From Isoetes taiwanensis (lineage: Eukaryota > Streptophyta > Lycopodiopsida > Isoetales > Isoetaceae): a stretch of DNA of 64,000 bases. This document shows positions 45,434 to 57,340 of the stretch, in pieces (the stretch's first letter is position 1; each line of letters starts with the position of its first letter). Location: NCBI GenBank assembly GCA_021234155.1, contig JAJEKV010000047.1, positions 3,214,494 through 3,278,493 on the forward strand, read 5' to 3'. Below the pieces are notes generated by a model that had not been told where the DNA came from, did not search any database, and was given only the letters and a program-made list of their open reading frames with translations. The position numbers were made by a program, and so were the translations under genes.

Positions 45434-47510
45434 TTGCTTGATCTATTAATTGCCTACGGCATACCAATGTCTACTTTCTACAAGTGGAGAAAATTTTTCT
45501 TGGGTGCTCACAGAGTAGTTGAGCATGGGAATACGGGGTCTAAGAAAATAAGATCTCATACACTGGCAGATAACGTTGTGCTATCTATGTACATAGAGAG
45601 AATGCAGAAACTATGCCTCATAGATCCAAAATCACAGTTGATGGTGTGAGGGAGAATGTCAAAAGGCTACCTTCTATCTTGACCAAGAAGGACATACATT
45701 TAGAGGTTGATGCTAGTGTGATAGACATGACTGGAAAGCATGTTTCTCCGTCCTCTTTCTTGAGCAGATGGAAAGAACACCATTCAGATGTAGAATTGCG
45801 TTTTCAAAGTGTAATACATGCATTGTCATAAAAGAGAAAATGGCAAAGACAAGAGTTCCAGTGGAGAAAAGGGAGTTGCAAATGGAAAGGAAGTCCCACA
45901 TGACAGCCCAGATCTCATGCAGAAGTCTATACTGGTCCTGGAGAGCATTGTCACACCGTTCCCCTGAGCAGACCCTCACTATCATACATGATAAAATGGA
46001 CCAAAACATGACAATGATACCAAGGTTGGAGAAGCTAGCAAAATCAGTGTGGAGGGGTGAACGGTTAAAAGTTAGCGTGACTGGTGCACTGATGCATGGG
46101 CATGGCACAGGTGCATTAGGTCATTTCTCAATCCATCTTTGGAAGAATGATTCGAATTTTCATGTTGGTTCTTTGAATCATGCTATTAAAACTTTGGAGG
46201 ATACCTCTGAAGACAACTGGGGCCACTTGAGAGAAGAAGATCGCCCTGAGTGCATTTGGGGTTCAACACTTCTTAATAGCATGGGGTTGAGAACCAAAAA
46301 ACTTAACAGCACTGGCCAGGACTTTCTAGCACCCTCACGGCAAAATGCTCAACTTAAGAAGCTTCCCAAAAGGCTATACTTGCAGTTAGACAACTGCTCA
46401 TGCCAGAACAAGAATAGATATCTCTTCTCTTATCTTTCCTATCTTGTTTGGTTGGGTGTCTTCGAACAAATACAGCTAGGTTTTATGATGGTTGGACATA
46501 CCCATGATGATATTGATGCACTCTTTGGTAACTACTCCACTTTAATGCACAGGTCGGATGCACTTACTATTCCAGAACTAATGCAACTCTTTCGAGAATG
46601 TAGCACCAAGGCACCAACACCATACCTTGTTCCAGAAGTTCCTGATTGGAAGTCTTTCGTGAAAGGATACATTCTTGATAAGAAGGATCGTTTGGTTGGT
46701 CATTTGGAGCCCTTATTGTTCAAGTTCTGCATGAAGGATGGATGGCCACTAATGTACAAGATGAGACCAGGCCATAGAGAATGGTTGCCAGAAAAGGGTA
46801 TTCGGATGTGGAAAGCTGATGAAAATGGTTTGCCCATGATATGATTGGCTCTCCAAAGTCTGTGAAGCCGTATGCAAGCTTGAAGGACATAGATGCTTTG
46901 AGGGCGTCTATTGCAAAGTACATGATGCATTGGCTAATATCTCTAGGGCTGGAGTGAACTCATGGTTGAATTCTTAATTGAAGTTATTGACTACTGGTCT
47001 GATCTGATGCATGTCCTAGGGGATGTTCCCTCTGGCAATACTGAAATACATAGCTTCTGGCCTCAAACGAGATAAGAACCATTAGCCGAGGCAGATCCAA
47101 TTGTGGTTGATGAATACAATGCTCCTCCACCTTACGTGGGACCTGCAAAGGATAAACCTAAAAATGCAGTTGAAATATTCGACCCATACCAGGATGTTCA
47201 GAAAGGCATGTTCTTGGTTGTCAGGCTGGGGGATGCGTGTCTTGCATGGGTGGCATATGCAGAAGAGGACCCTGAACAAGACCCGGCTCTTCCACATTAT
47301 GAAGAGGTTCTTGTGTCTTGGTGGAAGCCAGTCGCTAGGAAAGGTACTATATATGCTCAGCAATATCGGGATTGCTGGCATAAAAAATGGAGATCGAATC
47401 CTAATGATAGACCACGCTATCAGCCTCTCAAAACCATAGACTATGGTTGGTCAGTTGAGCCCAAACCATTGTTCACAATAATTCCTGCAAATGTAAGTGT
47501 ACAATTGTAG
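45434..47510 (+). pseudogene. DUF7869-type transposase-like gene, frameshifted
   Basis: Frames in order: 45434-45649 (STFYKWRKFFLGAHRVVEHG), 45613-45831 (LTKKDIHLEVDASVIDMTGK), then 45768-46844. The long part has CNTCIVIKEKMAKTRVPVEK, PEQTLTIIHDKMDQNMTMIP, VTGALMHGHGTGALGHFS, then LYLQLDNCSCQNKNRYLF and LGFMMVGHTHDDIDALFGNY. These are the zinc-binding N-terminal region and the QLDN / VGHTHDDID core of DUF7869. After 46844 a changed frame gives SPKSVKPYASLKDIDALRAS, and 47103-47510 holds the tail with GMFLVVRLGDACLAWVAYAE and VLVSWWKP, a small beta-barrel-like segment. At least three frame changes and a stop near 47070 make it non-functional. It is the most complete copy of this family in the window. 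Confidence 0.75.
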
Positions 47511-47519
47511 GAACTACTG

Positions 47520-50020
47520 GCTAAAGAGGCTACTGAAGGCGACGAGGACAACTAAACAAGTTACTCAGGTTCGATACATCAGATAATATTCACTATGCTT
47601 ATACATCCTTACATATTTCATAAGTGCTTATATCATTATATCCTTAATAGGTGCACAAATCATCACTGATTCCCTCATCATCAACACCTGCTGAGGTGAT
47701 GGCATTCAGCTCATAGATCTCGCGCTCAGGAATCCAAATAAGGTAGATCACAACACGAGTTAGCCCGAGGCAATGGATCTCAGCACCATTAGCTTTGGGT
47801 TGCAGATAGAGATCAAGATGAATACCCTTTTTGCAACCAACAAGATCATTGTAGCTCATGGAGCACTTGCTGGTTTCGATGTGCTCCGGGCGAGTAGGCG
47901 AATAGGCCATGGGAGATGAATGACCTCTACCACCAAATGGAGCTGCTCTTATAGTCAAGTAAAATTATTGATGTGAATTATTGGTGTACATTGTAGTGCC
48001 ATTATTGAACATGTACAAGTATCATGTACACGTACAAGCATAATGCATAATTTGTATGGATATATGTATCATGCGACCTCATGTATCTTGGACTTAAGAA
48101 GTAGGTGAAAGTATTTGTGCTTGACCAAATCAGCTGTGCTTGAAATTCTCAAAATTGTGTTATTCTCTCCAATCAATTAAATCCTGCTTATCACATGCAT
48201 GGTGGTTGCAGGCTTCCTAGAGATTTCATCTATATAGATATTGTTTTGCTGGAAAATAAAAGCTCTGCTCATGCACAAGGGTTCTATGTCAATTCGATTT
48301 CATGCACAAAGGGTTCTATATCAATTCTATTTCAGAGGAAATTGTGGAATCCTATAACAATTAAGGAGCATCAACTATTCTTATTTGATTGCGTACGGCC
48401 TCGGACTTTCCTGGCCACATGGCCACTCGGCCATTTTTTCCTGGGCCATAACGCCCCTGCACATGATGTTATCTAGCCCATGCTAGACAATCATGGTGCT
48501 AGGCATGTTTAATGGGTTATGAGGAGGAGATGAAGACAACATTTTTTTTCTGATTTTTTCGTGGTTTACCTTGTATGACAAGAGTCAAGACACATGTACC
48601 TCATTTGAATCACCTAAATTGGATCAAGGAGCTGCGTGAACAAGGACTTTCCCCTTAAGTGGATCATTGATGGTGACCCCCTTTAAATTGTTAAATGGTA
48701 CATGCATTTCCTCGAGGGGACTCCAATAGCCCCCAGCCTCTTCACATTTCACATAATGTAATAATCACTAGCCTGGGGTTACTGGAATATTCTGTCTAAA
48801 TTAAGACACGGAATTTCACGTCCACTAGGAATGTTTTTCACCACTTTAAACAATTTTCTTGAGTGCAATTTAATGGGCCCTGATGCGGAGATCAAGTCTA
48901 TTCTCAAATAATGCAATACAGATTTGGAAATTGGTATGATCTCATCATAATTCTTTAATGGGTGATAAAAATGCGAGTCCCAGGTCGCAATAATTATATT
49001 CCATATATCGTTAATATGCAATAAAATGACAATACTGATCCGGAAGATACTTCTTTTTTTTATCTCGACAAACAGCAAGTTCCCAGGGTCTTTTTCTTGA
49101 CAAACTTTAGATTCTTAATTTACGAAAAAGCCCCTAAAAAACAGGATGTACTGAAGGAAATGCCAAAAGATTTTTCTTTTCTTTCAGTAACTTGGTATAT
49201 TGAACATGATGGCACATGAACTAAACTAAATATGCAAGCCAAGCAATAGAGAAAGATTTTTATCAGGGAAAGAACACTAACAGAGTGATCCAGTACTAAA
49301 GATCTCCCTTTTTTTTCAGTAACTTGGCATTATTTGAGAATAGATTTGCATGATTGAATCGGCCCTGATGTCGAAGATCGTGAAGCCGTAAGCAAGAAAA
49401 AACAAAACAGAGCAAAACCACCATAATCGAGCTTCAAAACACAGCAAAGAAGCCGCTTAGAATGATCTGCTGTCGACATAAAGCAGTAAAAACTCACCCT
49501 AAAACACAAAAACAGAGCAAATGTTAAGATTAAGATGAAATAACAAAAAAAAACTCAAGCAATTGCTGCATTCCCAAGCAACGACTCACTTTTTTATGGC
49601 TGAGCCGCAAAATCGGCTCTGACGCCGGAGATCGCCAAGCCGGAAGCAAGAAAAAACAGAACAGAGCTGCTGGAAGAAAAAGGGGAAGATTGCCACGTCA
49701 AACAATGCCTTAAAAACTTTTGCCACGTCAGCCGCCAGGAATTTTTCTGGTACGTAATCCCGGCTAGTCGTCAGGAATTTTTCTGGTACGTAATCCCGGC
49801 TAGTGTTTATTACGTTTGTTAATTTTCGGCGGTCGAAATTCCGCCGGAAAATTTTCTTGGCGGTACCTCGAAAATTTTTTCGGCGGAATTCCTTCCATCT
49901 GGAAATTATCGAGTAGGTAATTCAACCATTTTACAATGTGAAAAAGAACCATTTATTAGGGTCAATTCGAAGGTGGACGTGACGAATGTCTTGCAGTTAT
50001 ATAGACGACAGATTTGTGGC
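47520..50020. other. Intergenic with two short duplications
   Basis: At 49735-49805 a ~36-bp unit with AGGAATTTTTCTGGTACGTA is duplicated. A ~60-bp segment with GAAGATCGTGAAGCCGTAAG/GAGATCGCCAAGCCGGAAGC occurs at about 49370 and 49630. The minus frame 47958-47644 (HLDLYLQPKANGAEIHCLGL) is open for 104 codons but unrecognised. No gene is supported. Confidence 0.4.
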
Positions 50021-50021
50021 T

Positions 50022-50101
50022 CAGCGATACTTCAGTGACACAGTCGTTGAAAACACGTAAAGATACTTCAGTGACTCAGTCTTTGAAAACACGTAAAGAA
50101 G
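50022..50101 (+). promoter_or_regulatory. 39-bp duplication with ACACGTA elements upstream of the membrane-protein gene
   Basis: GATACTTCAGTGACWCAGTC and TTGAAAACACGTAAAGA occur twice in tandem. Each copy holds an ACACGTA, an ABRE/G-box-like ACGT core. The distance to the ATG is ~300 bp, so a regulatory role is possible but unproven. Confidence 0.35.
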
Positions 50102-50304
50102 ATCCTGAGGAAGCATGGCACTTCTAAGAATGATACGATTCTGCTGACAAATTCAAGCCTGATGTGGCATGCCGCAAACAAATTTTCTTCCACTCTTCAC
50201 GCACCACGTAACACCTGTTATATGTTGAGCCAGAAACAAGACTCTGCCTTTACCTGAAAGTCAGCAGCGTGGAGCACACGCAAAATGACATCGGCAAAGC
50301 CCCC

Positions 50305-50312
50305 TTTATATA
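50305..50312 (+). promoter_or_regulatory. TATA box of the membrane-protein gene
   Basis: TTTATATA lies 82 bp upstream of the ATG at 50394, which leaves room for a 5' leader of ~50 nt. The surrounding DNA is less repetitive than elsewhere. Confidence 0.55.
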
Positions 50313-50393
50313 CAGCCTATAATTCAGACTGCATACCCAATAAAACAGCGCTGAAATCTCCACAGTGCTAACTGGCTGGCTGTTCTGACAAGA

Positions 50394-50801
50394 ATGTATG
50401 TTTCCAGTTCCACTGTGTTTCTGCCTCTTGTTGTGGATGCTCTTATAGTCCTGCTATGGCCTTCTGCTGTAATATCTGCAGCATCTCCTCCTCAGAAACA
50501 GCTGCTTCGAAAGCTCTTGGCCTCCCCTTCCGGCGGAGATGATACCAAAAAAACCCAAAAATCTCTTGGGTTGAGCCACGAAGCCTGGGCTGCTATAATC
50601 TGTGGATTATTCTTCGTGGTGTTAATAGGGATTATGATAGCATATTGCCGACTGACAGAGTCAAGGAAAGTACATGATAATCTAGATACAACAAACACCA
50701 CCAGAGGAGGTAGCCAGCCAGCTTCAATTTCTCCAATCAGTAAAGCAAGCAGAGAATCAGCCCCCTCTCCAACTCAGAATAGTGTGCCAACTCACAAGTG
50801 A
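50394..50801 (+). CDS. Small single-pass membrane protein, 135 aa, hypothetical
   Basis: The frame is intact from MYVSSSTVFLPLVVDALIVL to the TGA at 50801. Residues ~1-32 form a signal-peptide-like hydrophobic leader ending near SAVISAASPP. A short basic region follows (QKQLLRKLLASPSGGDDTKK). A membrane segment, AAIICGLFFVVLIGIMIAYC, spans about residues 65-86. The C-terminal ~50 residues are polar, Ser/Thr-rich and probably cytoplasmic. The layout is that of a small type I membrane protein. I do not recognise a family and predict no catalytic function. A TATA box at good distance, no visible lesions and the absence of flanking element ends make it the best candidate in the window for a working host gene. 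No intron is apparent. Confidence 0.6.
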   Translation: MYVSSSTVFLPLVVDALIVLLWPSAVISAASPPQKQLLRKLLASPSGGDDTKKTQKSLGLSHEAWAAIICGLFFVVLIGIMIAYCRLTESRKVHDNLDTTNTTRGGSQPASISPISKASRESAPSPTQNSVPTHK

Positions 50802-51290
50802 TTTAGCCATTGCCATTTGCCAATCCTATACTATCCTGGACCGCCATCCGGAAATACCACATCCCAGACTCTAAATACGGATGTCCATCTATTACCCTCA
50901 CATATTTTATTTACTTTCACGAATTAGACAAAATTTTGATTATCTAATATTGCATCAAGACTATTACATCTAGAAACATGTCTGACTATTGAATCATGCA
51001 TCATGGATTTATATTACAAATATAAGATCTCAAAGTCTTCTCCAAAGCTTGGGCTTGGGCTTGGATGTGGATGTTTTGTGCTCTCTTTATGAGTTTCGTG
51101 GATGCTTACTCCTTTGTCCATACATTTATAAATTGGATCGATTGGATCGTAGCCTTTGATCCTAGTATTTGATCCATGTGATTCACATATAAGAATGTAA
51201 GTTCCCTGGCTTGTAAGTTCTATGGCTTGTGGGAAACCGAACTGATCTTACGATGCAAATCATTCAATCAAAAGCTAGAACATGCCTTAT

Positions 51291-51345
51291 AACTACAAGA
51301 AACTTATCGCGGCGGCCTAGCGGCCGCCGCGAACGTTTCTCTTCC
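51291..51345 (+). mobile_element. CACTA-like terminus with GC-rich hairpin
   Basis: AACTACAAGAAACTTATCGC at 51291 closely matches the CACTACAAGAAA ends of plant CACTA (En/Spm) elements, with the first C changed. It runs into a perfect 10-bp hairpin, CGCGGCGGCC-TAGC-GGCCGCCGCG (51308-51331), and a partial echo GGCCGCTGCG. GC-rich GGCGGC hairpins behind this end are usual in CACTA families. No opposite end was found in the window. Confidence 0.5.
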
Positions 51346-51380
51346 CCTTGGCCGCTGCGAAAATGACATGGTCCCAATCA

Positions 51381-51496
51381 TATATAACTCAAGAACATGT
51401 GGGAATTGGACCCACACTGTTGCCATATGATCTCGTGCCCGTATGATAGATGGGTGTTATTTCATGTACCATGAGACTATCACTTCGCCAGCTTCA
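51381..51496 (-). mobile_element. Possible tRNA-derived SINE head
   Basis: Minus strand: A-box-like TGGCGAAGTGA (complement of 51480-51490) and a perfect T-arm-like GTGGGTCCAATTCCCAC (complement of 51399-51415). Spacing is longer than in a tRNA (about 75-90 bp), so this is only SINE-like. Confidence 0.35.
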
Positions 51497-51549
51497 TTAT
51501 ATTTTATATTCTTTTAACTCCCTTTTTTTCCCTGTCTTTCATCTTCTAC

Positions 51550-51905
51550 CACTCGGTGGGAGTCAGTGGGTTTTGAGCCTGGGTGGGGGTCGCCCATTAC
51601 CAATGGCCTGAGTGGGGGTCGCCCATTACCAATGGCCTGACCACTAGACAACAACCGCAGTGGGATTTATTATCCATTCTTTATTCTGCACCACCCGATG
51701 CGTGTCAGTGGGTTTTGAGCCTGGGTGGGGGTCGCCCATGACCAATGGCCTGACCACTAGACCACGATCGCGATGGTTCTTTTTTTTTCTCTTTTTGTCC
51801 ACTCTCTGGACTTGCATCATCCAATGTTAGTCAGTGGGTTTTGAGCCTGGACGGGGGTTGCCCATAACCAATGGCCTGACCACTAGACAAACACTGCGAT
51901 GGATG
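51550..51905 (-). mobile_element. Three tandem tRNA-like (SINE-type) units
   Basis: On the minus strand each unit reads GTCTAGTGGTCAGGCCATTG, then a GGGCGACCCCC-type stretch and CAGGCTCAAAACCCACTGAC. TGGTCTAGTGG fits a pol III A-box and GGCTCAAAACCC a degenerate B-box, at tRNA-like spacing. Copies are at about 51550-51664 (with an internal ~31-bp duplication), 51689-51775 and 51812-51905. This looks like a tRNA-derived SINE head that has been locally amplified. Confidence 0.6.
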
Positions 51906-52263
51906 CTATTTACAAATCCCATCCCAGTATCCATTCTATCCATTTTTGTTATATTTAAATTAAAAAAAAAGCGGGTCAATGACATCTCATGGTAATGAAA
52001 CAACAGGCCATCTATCATCCGGGCTTGGAAGTTGGTATGTGTGACAGGTTAGGGCGTACCTTGGCCGAAGTCTAGTTCGGTGCGTGCTATTTGGTACGTC
52101 TACTAATGCACCTGCACAAAGGAAGACGATACTCTTAATATGACTAATGGTACATGTAGAAGGTTAAGACGTACCTTAATGCGAATCCAAATCGGCATTG
52201 CACATTTTTCTTTAAAATTAATGGCTTGCGCGATCAAAGGATGGGTTACAAAATAGTACCTCA

Positions 52264-55200
52264 TCATAAGAGTAGCTCCCTATAGACGATATTCTTGGTG
52301 CACCTAGACGTGTTCTCTGGCGAAAGGAGGATGAGCACGTCATGCCTATTCCGCATGCGAGTAAGCGCCGTGTATAGCTGGCCATGTGCAAACACCTCGA
52401 CGCGGTCGATGACAACCCGATCTAACGTCAAACCCTGACAACTATTGAAAGTGGTCGAGTAAGATAATCGAAGGGGCAATTGCCTTCTATGTATGGTCCA
52501 AGGACGATTATCTGGCTGGTAGAAGAAATCAACTCTAGAGATTGGGTATATGCATGAGTCATCGTCCGATGCTTCGTCCAGTACCTTCACCATTACAAAC
52601 TTCGTGTGCATCGATACAATCATAACCCTCGCATTCTTCACAAGGCCCTTTTCCATGTCCAGTCGTTTCATAATATGACATATAGCACCTACCTTAAGCC
52701 TGAGCTCGTGGTTGGGTATTCCAGAATGTGTAAAATTATTAAGGAAATCAGATGTTGCATACGCATGATCGTGTATGATTTCATCTTGTTCGGATACATG
52801 ATCATGGCTATAATACGACTTTTCATCACCAGGAACTCTATCTAAGATACGATAGTTGAAGTTATCAACGCTCTTGTTGATCGGGCGAGGAAGTTGCGTT
52901 TCTTGCACGTCGTTGGATCCTGAAGGACGTTAGAGGAGTACAGGAATTCAATCGTACCTGCTATGTTCGTAGTTGTATTGAAGATGTCCAGTGCGACTGT
53001 GGATTGCTCCCAGCCCTCTCCTATGCGATCGACAAACTGCATTAGCTCAGGGTCATCTGCATTTCGGATGGGTTCTTCCAATCTTAAGACACGGAAACTC
53101 TTCCAGAGCATTGATGATTTTATGGATGCACTGTACGATGCAGTTCTCCCTCCCCCCTTGACGACGGGTGCAACTTGTCTGAAGTCTCCAGAAGCAATAA
53201 AGTGTTTGCCTCCAAACGGGAGATCATTTCTACATAGTCGCTGCAGCAGGTGATCAACGCTTTCTATGACCGCCTTGTTAGCCATTGGGAACTCATCCCA
53301 AATGATAACCTTAGCTGCAACTAATAGTTCCGCTGCTCCAGATTCACGGTCTATCATCGAGTGGAGCCCTGCATTGTTTTCCTCAACGGGTATCTGAAAA
53401 AGCGAATGGGCTGTTCGTCCACCTGGATACTGGCGAGCAGCTAATGCCGTCGTACCACATGGAAGTACTATACCTCGGTTGCCTCGTATAGATAGGCATA
53501 TCCAATTCAAAACGAATGTTTTTCCTCTACCTGCCTTCCCATCTATGAATATTGGTTGGTTGCTTTGTGGTAGTTCTAACCATGCACGAATGAAATTATA
53601 TATCTCTTGCTGATCATTTTTCATCTTGCTCGACATTTCCGCTGCAGTGCTTAAATACGCGTCGTGGTCGGAAAATTTCCGGAGCTCATGCATGACATCC
53701 CTCCCAACACGAGGCTGGAGTTGGAGGCCAAATGCCGTGATACTGGTACTATGTTGTGTTAGAATATTATTGATTAAATGTAGAGATTCGTTGAAGGCGA
53801 TCGACTCGTCATTCGGATATTCGTCTAGTAGGTCGGCACTCATGGGTACTTGGAACCTAGTCCATAGCTCCATCGCTGGACCCTGGTCGAGCAATAACAT
53901 AGCAAACAGAAAACGTAGCTGTCCGGGACTCAATGAGAGGGAAACCGCCTCCTCCATAACTAAAGTTGCTTCATTATGTGCCGCGAGCAAACCCTCAGCT
54001 TCTGCAGCCTGTTGATATGTCTCATATTGCTGACCGTTGGCTACCTTTAGCTCGTCCCAAGACCTTGCGGGGACGATGCAACAAAATTTGCCGCCAAGTA
54101 GAATGCCTCACCAACCCTAAGCGAGAAACAAACGTATTCTACATACCAATGGTTGTCTCGACCTTTTCCTCACAATGTTTTTGTAAAACCTTCATGTTCT
54201 TGTTCCATGTAAGATCCGTGTTTGGGCGCCAATGCTTGACTATATCTTTGTCAACTTGTATTGTTCATAGTATTGAATATATGTAAAGCGTATCAAACAC
54301 CGATCAATAGGGCGCAAAGAAGTAGCGGTCTAACAATGACCTCGTGTTCTGGACGCTAAGAGGTGGAGAGGCAAGCATTTTACAGCAGGAGATTTATTTG
54401 TTATGTCGTACGACATTATTCTCCATGATGCCTCCATGGCAGAAAGATAGCGTGCCTTCAGGTAGTCACGTAGCTCATTCCTGTTTTCTGGTGTGGCAGT
54501 CTGGCCTTGAGATCTGTGTCCACTATTAATGCCGTGCTCGTCACGGACCGACGATGATTGTGCAGCTGAATGCCTCTCTCGAGTTATCTGGAATCTAGTT
54601 GTATCAAAACCCTTATATATGTAGCCATATAGATAAGAAAAGACGTGCACTGTAGACGCGACGTCGACCATAATATGACAATCGAGCGCATGAAGCAAAA
54701 ATGCATTGTATGGTACTACCCATGCATCGTCTATGCTCCTTCTCCTGTATTGCACGTATCCCTTTGAATCAAGGTGTGTTGTTGTATTGATTGGTTTTGG
54801 ATAGTTGTAACAACATGGAGACTCACCTGGGGAGCACCGATCAGTATGTCTATGCGTCATGAATTTTTGAACCTGACCACGAAGAATCGGATCAGTCGGT
54901 AGTTCCGCAGATATAATGTCATCCACACACTCTATCGGTATATCTGGCTCGGTACGCAACACAAGATGCGCGTGAGGGAGACCACGCTTTTGAAACTCCA
55001 CCACGGTTATTATGTACGACACACGCTGGAAGAACTTATGTAACAATTCTTTCAATCGCTGTAGTCTCCCATGAAAACACCGAACAACAGTCATGGGTAC
55101 ATCAGATGCGGTTTGTCCAGGGCTAAGGGCACTCCTTATTTCTGGCCAATCTGTATTCGTAGTCATTGTAATGAATAGCGTTGGACGACCCTTTGCCCTG

Positions 55201-56951
55201 GAAAGGGCTAACGCATCTGCAACCTGAACAGAACACCATCTTTGGCAACCCAGGAATGACGAAGGCAATATAACATCACTCTGATCATCATTTTCCCGTT
55301 CAGAGTAGTCCTCGTCGTACTGAATTCTTCTATTCCGAAAGGCAGAAGTTCTGAAGTAATTTAGCCGCGCGTCCTCGACTCTTGAATACATGTCCACCAG
55401 ATACTCCCCACACAAACGTCCAAGTCGAAGGAACCTGTCCTCATGCAAAAGTCTTGATCTGTACCACTGTAACTGTGTTAGACCATGTTCATTCGCCGGA
55501 CCCCAGCCCAGTGTACCATGTGGAAAGAGCAGTGGGTACTGTAAAGGTTCGTACATAGGGTCAAGGATATTCATGAAAGTCGGTTCACCTTCGTTCCGAG
55601 CCCAGAAGCCCGCAACTCGAGATGCAACATCAGCCATGTTATTAACCTCTGCAATGGCCGCCATTTCTTCCTCGCCGATTACACCTTCTAGCGTAATATA
55701 TGCCGAAGGCACGTTCATGCTTCCCATTGTCCGAAGGTTTACAATGAATGGATTTATCTGGCCCAGGATTGAACCGATAGTTGCAACCCATTGGAATGGC
55801 ACGCTTTGAAGCCCAGCTTGTGTGTAGCGCTGTGCATCATCATATACATACCAATGTATTGGATGCCCGGTGTCTCTCGTTGGGAGCAAGCGGTGATACG
55901 TCGCCCCCATGATCGCAAACCGACGATGGATAACCTAAATCGACAAACCTTCCATCGACACCAAGCACACTAAAACAGAATAGCTTGTTTATCTTCCTAC
56001 ATAGTCGATTGAAGCCCGGCATGGCATATAAATTAACCAATGCATCAGGCAAATACGGCAACCGTGGGAGTAACCATCTACCCTTGTTACAGCAAAACCC
56101 ATCTCGTTCGACGTTAAGCAATGGTATCTGACAATACGTGCAACGTTTAGTCCACGTGCACATCGTGAAAGTTCGACTGATTGCCAATCTCATATGACGT
56201 GCACGGGCTTGCCAATGTACACAGGGAGGTGAGGTATCTAGGTCATCTACGCCAGTATGACGCTCCCTATCCCTTAGATTAGGAACGTTCTCTTCCTCGG
56301 ATAGATTGGCACAGCGTTCTCTTCGTCTACGAGGTACCTCGTCTCTACCTTCGTCGCTTAACCCTGTATATTGGCCATCTATATAGACATGGCTCTCACT
56401 CACATTTGGTGCTGATCTGTCCAAGCACTCGCTTGAATTCATTGATGGCATGTCTTGTGCTATGCCAATTGTTCCAACCTCACCCACTGGCGCATGTGAC
56501 CCATTGAACACATAATCTGCATCGATGGGCAACACGCTGCGGACATCACTACATCACCTGTAACTGGCGATGATCTCTCGAATAACGCAATTCCATTGGG
56601 CATTTGCGTATCTAGAGTTGAAGTAGCATGACTTGGTCCAACCCCGGTTGCATGGCAACGAGCTTCACGCAGTTCGTCAACCGCTCTTAGTTGACGTTGT
56701 CTATACCGTTGTCTTGCTCTCTCCCGCACTATCTCTCTAGCTTGGTCGCTCATGTTTGCATACCGTTCTCTTTCAATTCGACGATTCCTCTCTCTGTAAT
56801 CCATTACTGGTACACGATGGCTCCTATCCTCCATCATTCCAGATTGACGTCGTCTAGCTCGTTCTCTAGCCATCGCCCTTAGAGTTACGTATGGTCGTGC
56901 ATCACTAATTCTTACACGATCTTCACTGGAGTTCGGTAGGTTATCACCCAT
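52264..56951 (-). pseudogene. Autonomous Helitron Rep/helicase gene, frameshifted
   Basis: Minus-strand pieces follow the Helitron RepHel order. 56951-56460: Arg-rich N-terminus (RERNRRIERERYANMSDQAR). 56535-55840: zinc region CTYCQIPLLNVERDGFCCNK. 55910-54330: replication initiator with FITMTTNTDWPEI, HUH motif FQKRGLPHAHLVLR, and tyrosine motif YLYGYIYKGFD (two Tyr four apart). After a decayed joint (WDELKVANGQQYETYQQAAE near 54020-54080), 53990-52842 holds the helicase: Walker A IDGKAGRGKT, Walker B VIIWDEFPM, GDFRQVAPVV. 52908-52264 has the end, STTFNSCQGLTLDRVV and HGQLYTALTRMR. Frame changes near 56500, 55920 and 52900, and several lesions between 54330 and 54050, show it is inactive. 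Motif residues are largely kept, so decay is recent in protein terms. Terminal TC and CTRR ends were not located. Confidence 0.9.
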
Positions 56952-57340
56952 ATTTAATTAACTGACAATATTGTAGCTAACCAACTCTTAATAGTGTAAG
57001 TGTGAAGGGATTTGTACTAAATTGACACGGGAGAAGAACTTACGTGTGTTCGCATTCTCTAAAATCATATCTCTACTCGATGTTAGTTGTGAAAGCAATT
57101 GTGTGTCTGAAATTATAGCAACTGTGTTAGTATTAGCAAATAATTCATAATCCATTCATTAATAGCACAGAATAAGACAACAATGACGGCATGTTTTCGT
57201 TCTTCTACATTAAGGATACAACTATCATAACTCATAGTCAAGATCACATGATACATAACATCATGCCTAATGTGCATATATGTATTATAGATGGGTGCGT
57301 TGTAATAGCAAGTTTATGTAGGGTCCATGGACTGAGGCAT

